In this document: positions 10,997 to 19,510 of the stretch, piece by piece
How positions within the stretch are numbered: position 1 is the stretch's first letter
Layout: every line of letters begins with the position of its first letter
Assembly: GCF_003173595.1 (NCBI RefSeq)
Contig: NZ_QGNZ01000003.1
Coordinates: 310,001-374,000, forward strand
DNA: 64,000 nt
Source of the DNA: Pedobacter yonginensis
GTDB taxonomy: Bacteria; Bacteroidota; Bacteroidia; Sphingobacteriales; Sphingobacteriaceae
Direction of reading: 5' to 3'
Made by a program: the position numbers and the translations under genes
The notes under the pieces: model-generated
Database searches by the model: none
What the model was told of the DNA's origin: nothing
Seen by the model: only the letters and a program-made list of their open reading frames with translations

Positions 10997-12361
10997 ATGA
11001 AAAAGACATATATATATAATTTAATACTTGCAGCGACGTTGTTATCAACAACTCAATCCTGCAAAAAAGCCCTAGATCTTGCTCCGGTTGATACCATCGA
11101 GCAAAGTAAAGCACTACAAACATCGAAAGATGTTGAGGTTGCACTTGTGGGTTCATACTCAGCACTAGGAAGCAGAAATTTTTACGGAGGCAGGCCCTTC
11201 TTAATGGCCGATTTTTTAGCGAATACAGATGCAATAGAATGGTTTGGAACTTATGAGGAATTAACACAAACGATAAACAAATCCCTTTTAAAAACGAACA
11301 CCTTTGTTGATAACGTTTGGGCTGATGGATATACCGCAATTAACGATGCAAATAATGTAATTGCTGCCATTAGCAAGGTAGATGCAGCAAAGAAAAACAG
11401 AGTTGAAGGAGAGGCTAAATTTATCAGAGGGTCTGCATATTTTGATTTGGTTAGACTTTTTGGCAAGGCTTACAATGATGGAAGCCCCAGTACAAATTTA
11501 GGTGTGCCGATTATTTTGGTTCCAACAACGGCTATTACAGATGCAACTTATGTAAGCCGCGCTACTGTTGCAGCAGTTTATACACAAGCAATTGCAGATT
11601 TGACCGATGCGGAAGCCAAACTGCCAGCCACGAATGGTTTTTTTGCAACCAAATATGCCGCAGCTGGAATGTTGGCAAGATTGTATTTACAACAGGGCAA
11701 CTATGCTGCCGCAGCAAATGCAGCCAACAGAGTAATCACATCAGGCAACTATAGTCTTACATCAGCTTTTATTGATGCATTTCCAGTAATGGGATCATCG
11801 CCAGGCACAAACACAACGGAAGATGTATTTTCTATCCAAGTTAGAACCCTCACTGGTTTTAATGGCTTTAACGAATTTTATGGATCATCAACTTATGGTG
11901 GACGTGGTGATGCTGTTATTTCTCAAGATTGGATAGACAATAACTACAGCACAACAGATGATCGAATTAATGCTTTTTACGATGATGGTGATATTTTCAC
12001 TTCGAAATTTGCAAATCCTTATGGAAACGTATCCATCATTCGTTTGGCTGAAATGTATTTAATCAGAGCAGAATGCAATGCCCGCTTAGCTCCAGCTGCA
12101 CCTATTGGAGGGCAAACTCCGCTTCAAGATTTATCAGTAGTTAGATCGCGTGCTGGCTTAACAACTACAACTGCCACTCTAGCAGATATTTTGAATGAGC
12201 GGAAACTGGAGCTCGCTTTTGAAGGCTTCTCTTTACACGATGCCAAGAGAACACAAACCAATATTGGTTCTTTAGCATGGAACGCTAATGCCTTGGTTTT
12301 CCCTATTCCTCAAAGAGAAATGGATGCCAACAAAAACCTAGTCCAAAACCCAGGTTATTAA
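10997..12361 (+). CDS. SusD/RagB-family substrate-binding outer-membrane lipoprotein
   Basis: Surface lipoprotein that caps the SusC barrel and captures substrate. The N-terminus is a lipoprotein signal with Cys22 as the acyl site (LLSTTQSC; the -3 Thr is a slightly weak lipobox). SusD hallmarks are the VEVALVGSYSAL N-terminal helix region, VEGEAKFIRGSAYFDLVRLFGKAY, and the C-terminal VIRLAEMYLIRAECNARL, ILNERKLELAFEGFSLHDAKRT and FPIPQREMDANKNLVQNPGY. At 454 residues it is at the short end of the family. It starts 18 bases after the SusC gene, so the two are surely co-transcribed, and a strong terminator follows. Confidence 0.95.
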   Translation: MKKTYIYNLILAATLLSTTQSCKKALDLAPVDTIEQSKALQTSKDVEVALVGSYSALGSRNFYGGRPFLMADFLANTDAIEWFGTYEELTQTINKSLLKTNTFVDNVWADGYTAINDANNVIAAISKVDAAKKNRVEGEAKFIRGSAYFDLVRLFGKAYNDGSPSTNLGVPIILVPTTAITDATYVSRATVAAVYTQAIADLTDAEAKLPATNGFFATKYAAAGMLARLYLQQGNYAAAANAANRVITSGNYSLTSAFIDAFPVMGSSPGTNTTEDVFSIQVRTLTGFNGFNEFYGSSTYGGRGDAVISQDWIDNNYSTTDDRINAFYDDGDIFTSKFANPYGNVSIIRLAEMYLIRAECNARLAPAAPIGGQTPLQDLSVVRSRAGLTTTTATLADILNERKLELAFEGFSLHDAKRTQTNIGSLAWNANALVFPIPQREMDANKNLVQNPGY

Positions 12362-12380
12362 AAGTAAATACCAACAAAAA

Positions 12381-12409
12381 ATGCCTTCCTAATTCGGGAG
12401 GCATTTTTT
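12381..12409 (+). terminator. Rho-independent terminator after SusC/SusD pair
   Basis: Nine-base stem (atgccttcc / gggaggcat with one G-T pair), six-base loop and six T residues, 20 bases after the SusD stop codon. Confidence 0.85.
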
Positions 12410-12457
12410 GTTTAAAATGGTTTCTTACATACCATCAAGACAATTCTAATTTGTAAA

Positions 12458-14353
12458 CTACAGATTTTTAGATGCTTCTATAATTTCTTCAACTACACCT
12501 GGATCTAGTAACGTAGAAGTGTCGCCTAAATTTGAAGTTTCTCCTTCCGCTATCTTACGCAAAATGCGACGCATAATCTTTCCCGATCTTGTTTTAGGTA
12601 GGCCCGAAACAAACAAGATTTTATCTGGCTTCGCAATCGCACCAATCACTCGGGTTACGGTTTGTAAAATATCTTTCTTAGATAATTCAGCCTCACCATG
12701 CATTTCTGGATAAATTACGAAAGCATAAATCCCTTGCCCTTTAACATCATGCGGATAACCCACTACAGCACTTTCTACAACACCAGCATGCATGTTTATG
12801 GCATTTTCTACCTCGGCAGTTCCAATTCTATGTCCCGAAACATTTAAAACATCATCAACCCGCCCAGTAATTCTGTAATAACCATCTTCATCGCGTAAGC
12901 AACCGTCGCCAGTAAAATATAAATCCTCGTATGTAGAAAAATAAGTTTGCTTGCAGCGTTCATGGTCGCCATAAGTGGTGCGCAACATGCCAGGCCATGG
13001 AAATTTGATACAAAGATTACCCATTACGCCATTGCCCTCTATCTCTTTCCCATTCTCATCAACCAAAATAGGCTGAATTCCTGGTAAAGGCAAAGTTGCA
13101 AAGCTCGGTTTCGTTGGGGTAACGGCGGCAATCGGGGAAATCATAATTCCACCCGTTTCCGTTTGCCACCAAGTATCTACAATCGGCGCCTTGCCATGAC
13201 CTATCTTTTCATCAAACCAATGCCAAGCCTCCTCATTAATCGGCTCGCCAACAGAGCCCAGTACTCGAATTGAACTTAAATTTTTTCCATTTAAAGGCTC
13301 ATCACCAAAACTCATTAACGAGCGGATGGCTGTTGGCGCGGTATATAATGTGTTTACTTTATGTTTTTCTACAATATCCCAAAAACGCGAAGGCGTTGGG
13401 TAGGTTGGAATCCCTTCAAACAATACAGAAGTTGCGCCCTGAGAAAGTGGTCCATAAACAATATAGGAGTGACCGGTAATCCAGCCAATATCTGCTGTGC
13501 AGAAATAAACTTCGCCAGGTTGATAATTGAAAACATTTGAAAAAGTATAGCCAGCATACACCATGTACCCACCGCAGGTATGAACAACTCCTTTGGGTTT
13601 GCCAGTAGAACCTGATGTGTATAAAATGAACAGCATGTCTTCTGCATCCATTTCTTCAGCTTCGCAAATATCGTTTACGTGTTTAACTTCATCTTCCCAC
13701 CAAACATCGCGACCTTTTAACATCGAAACTGGGGTGCGTATATGGGTAAGCACAATACATTTTTCTACAGTTGGGCAACCAATTAGAGCATCATCAATCA
13801 CCTCTTTTAAAGGAATCTGTTTATTGCCACGGTAAGCGCCATCAGCAGTAATCACCAACTTGCACTGGGCGTCGTTAATCCGATCGGCGATGGATTTTGC
13901 CGAGAAACCACCAAATACTACAGAATGCACGGCACCAATTCGGGCGCAGGCCAAAACAGCAATGGCCAGTTCTGGCACCATTGGCATGTAAATACAAATG
14001 CGATCACCTTTCTTCGCGCCATTTCGTTTTAGGATATTGGCAAACCGGCAAACGCGCTCGTGCAACATTTTATACGTGAGCGTAACGCTCTCTTCTTCAG
14101 GGTTGTTGGGTTCCCAAATGATGGCGGGTTTATCGCCATTGGCAGCCAAATGGCGATCTAAACAATTTTCGGTAATATTTAATTTAGCACCTTCAAACCA
14201 TTTGATATTCGGTTCGCTAAAATTCCACGATAATACTTTAAACCAAGGTTTTCTCCATTGGAAATTTTGGGCAACTTCTCCCCAAAACTGCTCAGGGTTC
14301 TCTACACTTTTTTTATAATCTTCTTCGTATTGCTTAAAAGATGTAATTTGCAT
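12458..14353 (-). CDS. acs: Acetyl-CoA synthetase (AMP-forming)
   Basis: Cytoplasmic enzyme that activates acetate with ATP and CoA to acetyl-CoA. The 631-residue length fits. Motifs in order: the N-terminal ACAS domain (QFWGEVAQNFQWRKPWFKVL, KWFEGAKLNITENCLDRH), the AMP-binding P-loop-like YTSGSTGKPKGVVHT near residue 245, TWWQTETGGIMISP, the hinge and adenylate-binding YFTGDGCLRDEDGYYRITGR, SGHRIGTAEVENA, and the conserved PKTRSGKIMRRILR whose Lys (about 591) is the usual acetylation-regulated catalytic residue. Monocistronic and convergent with the SusC/D unit. Well conserved, with nothing unusual. Confidence 0.97.
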   Translation of the reverse strand: MQITSFKQYEEDYKKSVENPEQFWGEVAQNFQWRKPWFKVLSWNFSEPNIKWFEGAKLNITENCLDRHLAANGDKPAIIWEPNNPEEESVTLTYKMLHERVCRFANILKRNGAKKGDRICIYMPMVPELAIAVLACARIGAVHSVVFGGFSAKSIADRINDAQCKLVITADGAYRGNKQIPLKEVIDDALIGCPTVEKCIVLTHIRTPVSMLKGRDVWWEDEVKHVNDICEAEEMDAEDMLFILYTSGSTGKPKGVVHTCGGYMVYAGYTFSNVFNYQPGEVYFCTADIGWITGHSYIVYGPLSQGATSVLFEGIPTYPTPSRFWDIVEKHKVNTLYTAPTAIRSLMSFGDEPLNGKNLSSIRVLGSVGEPINEEAWHWFDEKIGHGKAPIVDTWWQTETGGIMISPIAAVTPTKPSFATLPLPGIQPILVDENGKEIEGNGVMGNLCIKFPWPGMLRTTYGDHERCKQTYFSTYEDLYFTGDGCLRDEDGYYRITGRVDDVLNVSGHRIGTAEVENAINMHAGVVESAVVGYPHDVKGQGIYAFVIYPEMHGEAELSKKDILQTVTRVIGAIAKPDKILFVSGLPKTRSGKIMRRILRKIAEGETSNLGDTSTLLDPGVVEEIIEASKNL

Positions 14354-14481
14354 GGGGCTCTATATATTGGATTAGTGGCGGCTAATTTAATTAAATAATA
14401 GTGAGCAGAAATATTGAAATCGTATCAAAATGAATACGCAGATTGCTTTTTTAAAATAAGTGAAAATAATTGGCTGCGCTC

Positions 14482-14512
14482 TTGCTGTTTACAATTATTA
14501 TTCAGATATTTG
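14482..14512 (+). promoter_or_regulatory. Putative promoter of rpmB-rpmG-DUF4295
   Basis: A TTG at 14482-14484 is followed, after a 20-base spacer, by GATATTTG at 14505-14512, which matches TAnnTTTG at every fixed position except the first T. It lies 53 bases before the L28 start codon, in the only sizeable upstream gap. Confidence 0.5.
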
Positions 14513-14565
14513 CACACTCTTAAAAAAATTAAGCGACGATATTTTAACAACTATATTTACAAGTC

Positions 14566-14799
14566 ATGTCAAGAGTTTGTGATTTAACAGGAAAAAAGGC
14601 AATGGTAGGTAATAACGTTTCTCACTCAAACGTTAAAACCAAACGCAAATTTTATCCTAATTTGAAACTTCAGAAATTTTATATCCCTGAAGAAGACCGT
14701 TGGATTACGTTGAAAGTTTCGACTTCAGCGATTAAAACCATCAACAAAGTGGGTATCAGCGAAGCAATCAACCGTTTCGTAAAAAAAGGATTTTTGTAA
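14566..14799 (+). CDS. rpmB: 50S ribosomal protein L28
   Basis: Component of the large ribosomal subunit. The 77-residue basic protein starts [21 protein letters not shown], the classical L28 N-terminus, followed by [10 protein letters not shown] and the C-terminal [14 protein letters not shown]. First gene of rpmB-rpmG-DUF4295, a typical Bacteroidota arrangement, with ftsY next. Confidence 0.97.
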   Translation: MSRVCDLTGKKAMVGNNVSHSNVKTKRKFYPNLKLQKFYIPEEDRWITLKVSTSAIKTINKVGISEAINRFVKKGFL

Positions 14800-14843
14800 A
14801 AAACATTAACTGTTGAGATTAACAGTTTACAATTTATAATAAA

Positions 14844-15026
14844 ATGGCAAAAAAAGGTAACAGAGTTCAGGTTATTTTAGAATGTACTGAGCACAAAGAA
14901 AGTGGCATGCCAGGTATGTCTAGATATATTTCTACTAAAAACCGTAAAAACACTACTGAGCGTTTAGAATTGAAAAAATTCAACCCAGTATTGAGAAAAG
15001 TAACCGTACACAAAGAGATAAAATAG
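14844..15026 (+). CDS. rpmG: 50S ribosomal protein L33
   Basis: Large-subunit ribosomal protein, 60 residues, with the L33 pattern [32 protein letters not shown] and [12 protein letters not shown]. Only one Cys remains (ECTEH), so it lacks the four-Cys zinc ribbon and is the zinc-independent type. It follows L28 by 44 bases. Confidence 0.97.
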   Translation: MAKKGNRVQVILECTEHKESGMPGMSRYISTKNRKNTTERLELKKFNPVLRKVTVHKEIK

Positions 15027-15098
15027 TTGAATGATAGATTGATTGAAGGATTGAATTTCAGATTCACTCATTCTAACATCCACCAATTCAATCATTAA
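15027..15098 (+). repeat. Degenerate GATTGAA-like repeat with opposed halves
   Basis: The gap between L33 and DUF4295 carries repeated gattga/ttgaat words at its left end and the complementary caattcaatcatt at its right end, so the transcript could fold here. The spacing is close to 7 bases but eroded. It resembles the clearer 7-base arrays elsewhere in the window, so it may be the same type of element. Confidence 0.4.
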
Positions 15099-15112
15099 AA
15101 TTTTTAGAAAAC

Positions 15113-15268
15113 ATGGCAAAGAAAGTAGTTGCAACCCTTAAAACAGGTACAGGTAAAGAATATTCGAAAGTAATTACAATGGTAAAATCACCTAAAACTG
15201 GTGCTTACTCATTTAAAGAGCTTATCGTGCACAACGACCACGTAAAAGATGCAATCGCATCTAAATAA
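15113..15268 (+). CDS. DUF4295 small basic protein
   Basis: A 51-residue lysine-rich protein starting MAKKVVATLKTGTGKEYSKV and ending HVKDAIASK. Its size and position directly after rpmG fit the DUF4295 family, which sits in this spot across Bacteroidota; a ribosome-associated role is suspected from context but not shown. The only start is the ATG at 15113, and a terminator follows 32 bases after the stop. Confidence 0.88.
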   Translation: MAKKVVATLKTGTGKEYSKVITMVKSPKTGAYSFKELIVHNDHVKDAIASK

Positions 15269-15300
15269 GGTTAATATTTTTTAATATTGATAAAAATATT

Positions 15301-15336
15301 AAAGGCCGTTCCGTATTATCCGGAAGGGCTTTTTTT
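15301..15336 (+). terminator. Rho-independent terminator after DUF4295
   Basis: Hairpin of two stacked stems (aaggcc with ggcttt, ttccg with cggaa) separated by one G-G mismatch, with a 7-base loop and a T run. It separates the ribosomal protein genes from ftsY. Confidence 0.8.
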
Positions 15337-15354
15337 GTTATATAAAATTTAGAT

Positions 15355-16317
15355 ATGGGTTTATTCGATTTTTTCAAAAAAAAAGAAACTGCACCCGAAG
15401 CTCAAGAGGCTTTAGATAAGGGTTTAGAGAAAACCAAAGATGGCTTCTTTAATAAGATTACCAAAGCCGTTGCTGGTAAATCATCTGTTGATGATGAAGT
15501 TCTCGATAATTTAGAAGAAGTTTTAGTTACCTCTGATGTTGGTGTAAGCACCACTCTAAAAATTATTAAACGCATTGAAGAACGGGTTGCAAAAGACAAA
15601 TATCTTTCTACTTCCGAACTGAACTTCTTACTGCGTGATGAAATTCAGTTATTGCTTTCTGAAAACAACAGCAACGATTTCCGCCAGTTTGAATATGGCG
15701 AACATAAGCCATACGTTATCATGGTTGTTGGTGTTAACGGGGTTGGCAAAACTACAACCATTGGTAAACTTGCCCATAAGTTAAAAGAAGCCAATTTAAA
15801 AGTGGTTTTGGGTGCTGCTGATACCTTTAGGGCTGCTGCAGTAGATCAACTTAAACTCTGGGGCGAACGTGTTGGCGTTCGTGTAGTGGCACAGCCGATG
15901 GGATCAGACCCTGCATCCGTAGCCTTCGATACCTTACAATCTGCCGTTGCAAATGGCGAAGACGTAGTGATTATTGACACCGCCGGACGTTTGCATAACA
16001 AAATTGGTTTAATGAACGAATTGGGTAAAATTAAACAGGTGATGCAAAAGGTTGTACCTAATGCACCACATGAAATTTTACTGGTTTTGGATGCATCAAC
16101 TGGGCAAAATGCCTTCGAACAATGCAAACAGTTTACTGAAGCCACCGATGTAAATGCACTCGCCATTACCAAACTTGATGGTACAGCAAAAGGTGGCGTG
16201 GTAATTGGCATTTCAGATCAGTTCAAAATTCCTGTTAAATACATTGGAGTTGGAGAAAAAATAAACGATTTACAGCTTTTTGATAAAAAAGAATTTGTGA
16301 ATAGTTTGTTTAAATAG
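15355..16317 (+). CDS. ftsY: Signal recognition particle receptor FtsY
   Basis: SRP-type GTPase that docks ribosome-SRP complexes at the membrane for cotranslational insertion. The N-terminal helical domain is short and lacks the long acidic A domain of Escherichia coli, as is usual in this phylum (320 residues). The G domain has P-loop VVGVNGVGKTTTIGKLAHK (residues about 124-142), GAADTFRAAAVDQLKLW, IIDTAGRLHNK, ITKLDGTAKGGVVIGI and the closing KYIGVGEKINDLQLFD. It starts 18 bases after the terminator hairpin of the ribosomal genes. Confidence 0.97.
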   Translation: MGLFDFFKKKETAPEAQEALDKGLEKTKDGFFNKITKAVAGKSSVDDEVLDNLEEVLVTSDVGVSTTLKIIKRIEERVAKDKYLSTSELNFLLRDEIQLLLSENNSNDFRQFEYGEHKPYVIMVVGVNGVGKTTTIGKLAHKLKEANLKVVLGAADTFRAAAVDQLKLWGERVGVRVVAQPMGSDPASVAFDTLQSAVANGEDVVIIDTAGRLHNKIGLMNELGKIKQVMQKVVPNAPHEILLVLDASTGQNAFEQCKQFTEATDVNALAITKLDGTAKGGVVIGISDQFKIPVKYIGVGEKINDLQLFDKKEFVNSLFK

Positions 16318-16318
16318 A

Positions 16319-16405
16319 CGCAAAGCGATTGAAAATCGTTTCGTAGATACGCGTTGGGAAGTAAATGATGGTCATTTAACACGAGTTGATGCAGGCACCG
16401 AATAA
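16319..16405 (+). pseudogene. Possible 28-codon remnant of a lost gene
   Basis: Directly after ftsY one frame stays open for 28 codons to a TAA, reading RKAIENRF, VDTRWEVNDG, HLTRVDAGTE. It has no start codon, and its composition looks like the C-terminus of a soluble protein. I do not recognise the family. It may be a deletion scar or chance; a search of the 28 residues against proteins would decide. Confidence 0.25.
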
Positions 16406-16440
16406 TTCAATCTCCCAATCGGTGCATTCAAAATTAGAAT

Positions 16441-17775
16441 ATGAATACCAAAATAGTAAAAAGTAAAAGCGCAATTAAACAACCTAAAATTAATGTAATT
16501 ACATTAGGTTGTTCAAAAAATATATACGATTCTGAAGTGCTTATGGGCCAGCTGCGTGGCAATAACTTAAATGTTGTGCACGAGTCTGACAAGATGGGAA
16601 AGGATGATATCGTGGTGATTAATACCTGCGGTTTTATTGATAATGCCAAACAAGAATCGATTGATACCATTTTACAGTTCAGCGAACTTAAAGAGGCGGG
16701 TAAAATTGGGAAAGTTGTGGTTACAGGCTGCCTATCAGAACGTTACAAGCCAGAGTTAGAATCAGAAATCACCAATGTTGATGCTTTTTTTGGTACCAAC
16801 GATTTACACAATATTTTACATGAGTTGGGTGCAAACTACAAGCATGAGCTTATTGGCGAACGTTTACTTACCACTCCATCACATTTTGCCTATTTTAAAA
16901 TTGCCGAAGGATGTAATCGCCCCTGCTCGTTTTGCGCCATCCCGCTGATGCGTGGAAAACACTTAAGTAAACCAATGGAAGAATTGGTTAACGAAGCGAA
17001 AATTCTTGCTAAAAACGGCACAAAAGAACTCATCCTCATTGCACAAGATTTAACCTATTACGGACTTGATCTTTACGGTGTACGCAAGCTAGATGAATTG
17101 ATGCGTCGTTTATCAGACGTTCCAGGTATTGAATGGATTCGTTTGCAGTATGCATACCCTTCTGGTTTCCCAATGGAAATTTTAGATGCCATGAATGAGC
17201 GTGAAAATATCTGTAAGTATTTAGATATGCCACTTCAGCACATTACCGACAATATGTTGAAATCGATGCGTAGAGGAACTACAAAACAAAAAACGATTGA
17301 TCTGGTAAACCAAATCAGAGATAAGGTTCCAAACATCGCCATGCGCACCACACTAATTTGTGGCTATCCCGGCGAAACTGAGCATGATTTTGAAGAAATG
17401 AAAGCTTGGGTTGCGGATACCAAATTCGATCGTTTGGGTTGTTTTACTTATTCTCACGAAGAAAAAACCCATGCGCACACTTTAGTTGATGACATTCCAG
17501 ATGAGGTGAAGCAACAACGTGTAGATGAGATCATGGAAATTCAGCAAGGAATTTCTTTTGATATTAATCAGGAAAAAGTAGGCAAAACATTTAAAGTGCT
17601 GGTTGACAAAAAAGAAGGCGATTTCTTTGTGGGGCGTACAGAGTTCGATTCTCCAGAAGTGGACAATGAAGTTTTAATTGATGCCACAACAGGCTATGCG
17701 GCAAACGGCAGTTTTGTTCATGTTAAGATTGACAGGGCTGAAGATTTCGACCTGTATGGTCAAATTGTTAAATAA
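16441..17775 (+). CDS. rimO: Ribosomal protein S12 methylthiotransferase RimO
   Basis: Radical-SAM methylthiotransferase that adds a methylthio group to an aspartate of ribosomal protein S12. It has the N-terminal UPF0004 domain with cluster Cys24 (ITLGCSKNIYDSEVL) plus the INTCGF and VTGCLSE cysteines. The radical-SAM CxxxCxxC follows at Cys158, Cys162, Cys165 (EGCNRPCSFCAIP), and a C-terminal TRAM domain closes it. RGKHLSKPMEELVNEA and QYAYPSGFP favour RimO over MiaB. Single gene 123 bases after ftsY. A hairpin (gcaccga at 16395, tcggtgc at 16419) lies before the start without a T run. Confidence 0.95.
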   Translation: MNTKIVKSKSAIKQPKINVITLGCSKNIYDSEVLMGQLRGNNLNVVHESDKMGKDDIVVINTCGFIDNAKQESIDTILQFSELKEAGKIGKVVVTGCLSERYKPELESEITNVDAFFGTNDLHNILHELGANYKHELIGERLLTTPSHFAYFKIAEGCNRPCSFCAIPLMRGKHLSKPMEELVNEAKILAKNGTKELILIAQDLTYYGLDLYGVRKLDELMRRLSDVPGIEWIRLQYAYPSGFPMEILDAMNERENICKYLDMPLQHITDNMLKSMRRGTTKQKTIDLVNQIRDKVPNIAMRTTLICGYPGETEHDFEEMKAWVADTKFDRLGCFTYSHEEKTHAHTLVDDIPDEVKQQRVDEIMEIQQGISFDINQEKVGKTFKVLVDKKEGDFFVGRTEFDSPEVDNEVLIDATTGYAANGSFVHVKIDRAEDFDLYGQIVK

Positions 17776-17906
17776 AGTAAACTCGGAATACCGAAATATC
17801 TTTAAAATCCCGTTAATAGTGCCGAATTTATTTCAGCATATCGATGGATTTTAATTTGCTTTAGTTTCTGCCTTAGGACCCACAGCAAACCCACGTTAAA
17901 AATATA

Positions 17907-17939
17907 AAAGCCCGATTTGACGAAATCAAATCGGGCTTT
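17907..17939. terminator. Bidirectional terminator between rimO and a convergent small gene
   Basis: Perfect 14-base stem (aaagcccgatttga / tcaaatcgggcttt) with a 5-base loop. The arms start with A and end with T, so it can end transcription of both converging genes. Confidence 0.85.
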
Positions 17940-17957
17940 CTTATCATTTAAAAACGA

Positions 17958-18302
17958 TTAGTTTTTTGTTTCTACTCTAGTTTTGATTTGGCTAGGCTTT
18001 AACCAAATTTTAGCGCCTTTTGAGTTTACATAATACTTTTCGTTTTTTGCATTGATGTACACATCAGAACCATCTGGTGCCATTTTGCCTTTCCAAGTTT
18101 TATCTGCCACTTTAGAGCCACCTTTAACAGCAACTTCTGCAGTTTTATTACCAACAGACTTAGCGCCTTTACCAATTGCTTTGCCTGTATGATCTAATGC
18201 TTTACCAACTTCTGTTTTCTTTTTTTCTTGTGCGTTAACGCTTAAAGTTAAACCACCAAACAATGCTAGTGTTAACAAGCCAATTACAAATTTCTTTTTC
18301 AT
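17958..18302 (-). CDS. Small secreted hypothetical protein
   Basis: The start is set at the ATG at 18302 because it opens a clean signal peptide (MKKKFVIGLLTLALFGG to VNAQ); the longer frame adds 22 residues without sense. The mature part, about 90 residues, is rich in Lys, Gly and Ala. It has a repeat-like GKALDHTGKAIGKGAKSVGNK helix stretch and a C-terminal strand-rich segment (DGSDVYINAKNEKYYVNSKGAK). Probably periplasmic or envelope-bound. No family recognised. Confidence 0.7.
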   Translation of the reverse strand: MKKKFVIGLLTLALFGGLTLSVNAQEKKKTEVGKALDHTGKAIGKGAKSVGNKTAEVAVKGGSKVADKTWKGKMAPDGSDVYINAKNEKYYVNSKGAKIWLKPSQIKTRVETKN

Positions 18303-18391
18303 AAGAGTTATACTTTTATTTATTGGAATAACATATAGCAAGAGAATTTGTTTGAGCAGTGCTTTCAAAATAGACTGTATCTTGACAATGA

Positions 18392-19390
18392 TTAGTTGAG
18401 TTTTTCTGCTAGCAGTTTCATTTCGATGTATGGCGATCGTCCTTCGTATAAAATGTTATGTACCGCTTTACAAATCGGCATATCTACGTTATAGGCCTGA
18501 TTTTTAATGTGCATACACTTCACTGCATAATACCCTTCGGCAATCATACTCATTTCTAACTGTGCCGATTTTACAGTATAACCCTTCCCTACCATGTTGC
18601 CAAAAGTACGGTTTCGGCTAAATTGAGAATAGGCTGTAACGAGCAAATCGCCCAAATAGGCTGATTCTTTAATATCACGGTTGATGGGGTGAACAGCATC
18701 TACAAAGCCTTCAATTTCGCGGATGGCATTACTAATTAGAACAGCTTGGAAATTATCTCCATATCCAATTCCGTGGCAAATTCCGCTGGCTATTGCATAA
18801 ATATTTTTTAAAACCGCGGCATATTCTGTTCCGAAAATATCGTCCGAAACATTGGTTTTGATATATCTCGTATTTAAAAAAGAGGCGAATGTTGTCGCTT
18901 TTTCTACATCGGTACAGGCAATGGTTAAATAAGAAAGCTTTTCTAAAGCAACTTCTTCAGCATGGCAGGGGCCGCTCACTACTAAAATATCTTGATAAGG
19001 GATGCCATAGGTTTCATGCAGGAATTCGCCGATAATCAAATTATCTTCTGGCACAATTCCTTTTATAGCCGAGATGATTTTTTTACCTTTTAAATGCGCT
19101 GGGTTGATATTTGCTAGTGTATCCTTTAAAAAGGCAGCAGGTACATTTAAGATAATGTAATCTGCTGTATCAACAATATGAGTAATATTTGATGATATAT
19201 TCTGCTCATTGAGTTTGAGCTCAACTGAACTGATATAATTCGGGTTGTGTTTAAACTTTTTAATGTGCTCAATAGCCTTTTCATTGCGCATCCACCAGTA
19301 AATTTCCTTTTCAGAAAGATTATCGGATAACATTTTCACAATGGCAGTCGCCCAGCTCCCACCCCCAATCATTGCAATTTTAGGTATCAT
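18392..19390 (-). CDS. gpsA: Glycerol-3-phosphate dehydrogenase [NAD(P)+]
   Basis: Reduces dihydroxyacetone phosphate to sn-glycerol-3-phosphate, the backbone for phospholipids. It has the Rossmann motif IAMIGGGSWATAI at residues 5-17, AIKGI with Lys110, VVSGPCHAEEVA (138-148) and the catalytic-lysine segment GTEYAAVLKNIYAIASG with Lys195. Length 332 is standard. It lies 120 bases downstream of the HlyD gene on the same strand, but an inverted 7-base repeat separates them, so co-transcription is uncertain. Confidence 0.95.
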   Translation of the reverse strand: MIPKIAMIGGGSWATAIVKMLSDNLSEKEIYWWMRNEKAIEHIKKFKHNPNYISSVELKLNEQNISSNITHIVDTADYIILNVPAAFLKDTLANINPAHLKGKKIISAIKGIVPEDNLIIGEFLHETYGIPYQDILVVSGPCHAEEVALEKLSYLTIACTDVEKATTFASFLNTRYIKTNVSDDIFGTEYAAVLKNIYAIASGICHGIGYGDNFQAVLISNAIREIEGFVDAVHPINRDIKESAYLGDLLVTAYSQFSRNRTFGNMVGKGYTVKSAQLEMSMIAEGYYAVKCMHIKNQAYNVDMPICKAVHNILYEGRSPYIEMKLLAEKLN

Positions 19391-19404
19391 TTTTAAAAAA
19401 GGAT

Positions 19405-19470
19405 TTTAAGGTAAAAGGTGTAAGGTTTAGGGATTTGACAATTTTGCCTTAACCCTAAATCTTACACCTC
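19405..19470. repeat. Inverted 7-base-period repeat before gpsA
   Basis: The left half reads AAGGTAA AAGGTGT AAGGTTT AGGG and the right half carries the complement (CCCTAAA TCTTACA CCT), giving a 17-base stem (19416-19432 with 19453-19469) with one G-T pair and a 20-base loop. No T run follows, so it is not a standard terminator. Confidence 0.7.
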
Positions 19471-19510
19471 GAACACTTGCAAGTTACTATTTCTTGCGAT
19501 TAATTATATA

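Noticed and set aside
15846..16211. Long antisense frame in ftsY and similar antisense frames in other genes
   Set aside because: They lie inside well-conserved genes and have Ser/Pro/Leu-rich shadow composition without recognisable domains.
16395..16425. Attenuator or riboswitch before rimO
   Set aside because: Only a 7-base stem with a 17-base loop and no T run; not enough to call a regulatory element.
19405..19470. Terminator between the HlyD gene and gpsA
   Set aside because: The hairpin has no T run on either strand and its arms show a heptamer period, so I treat it as a repeat.
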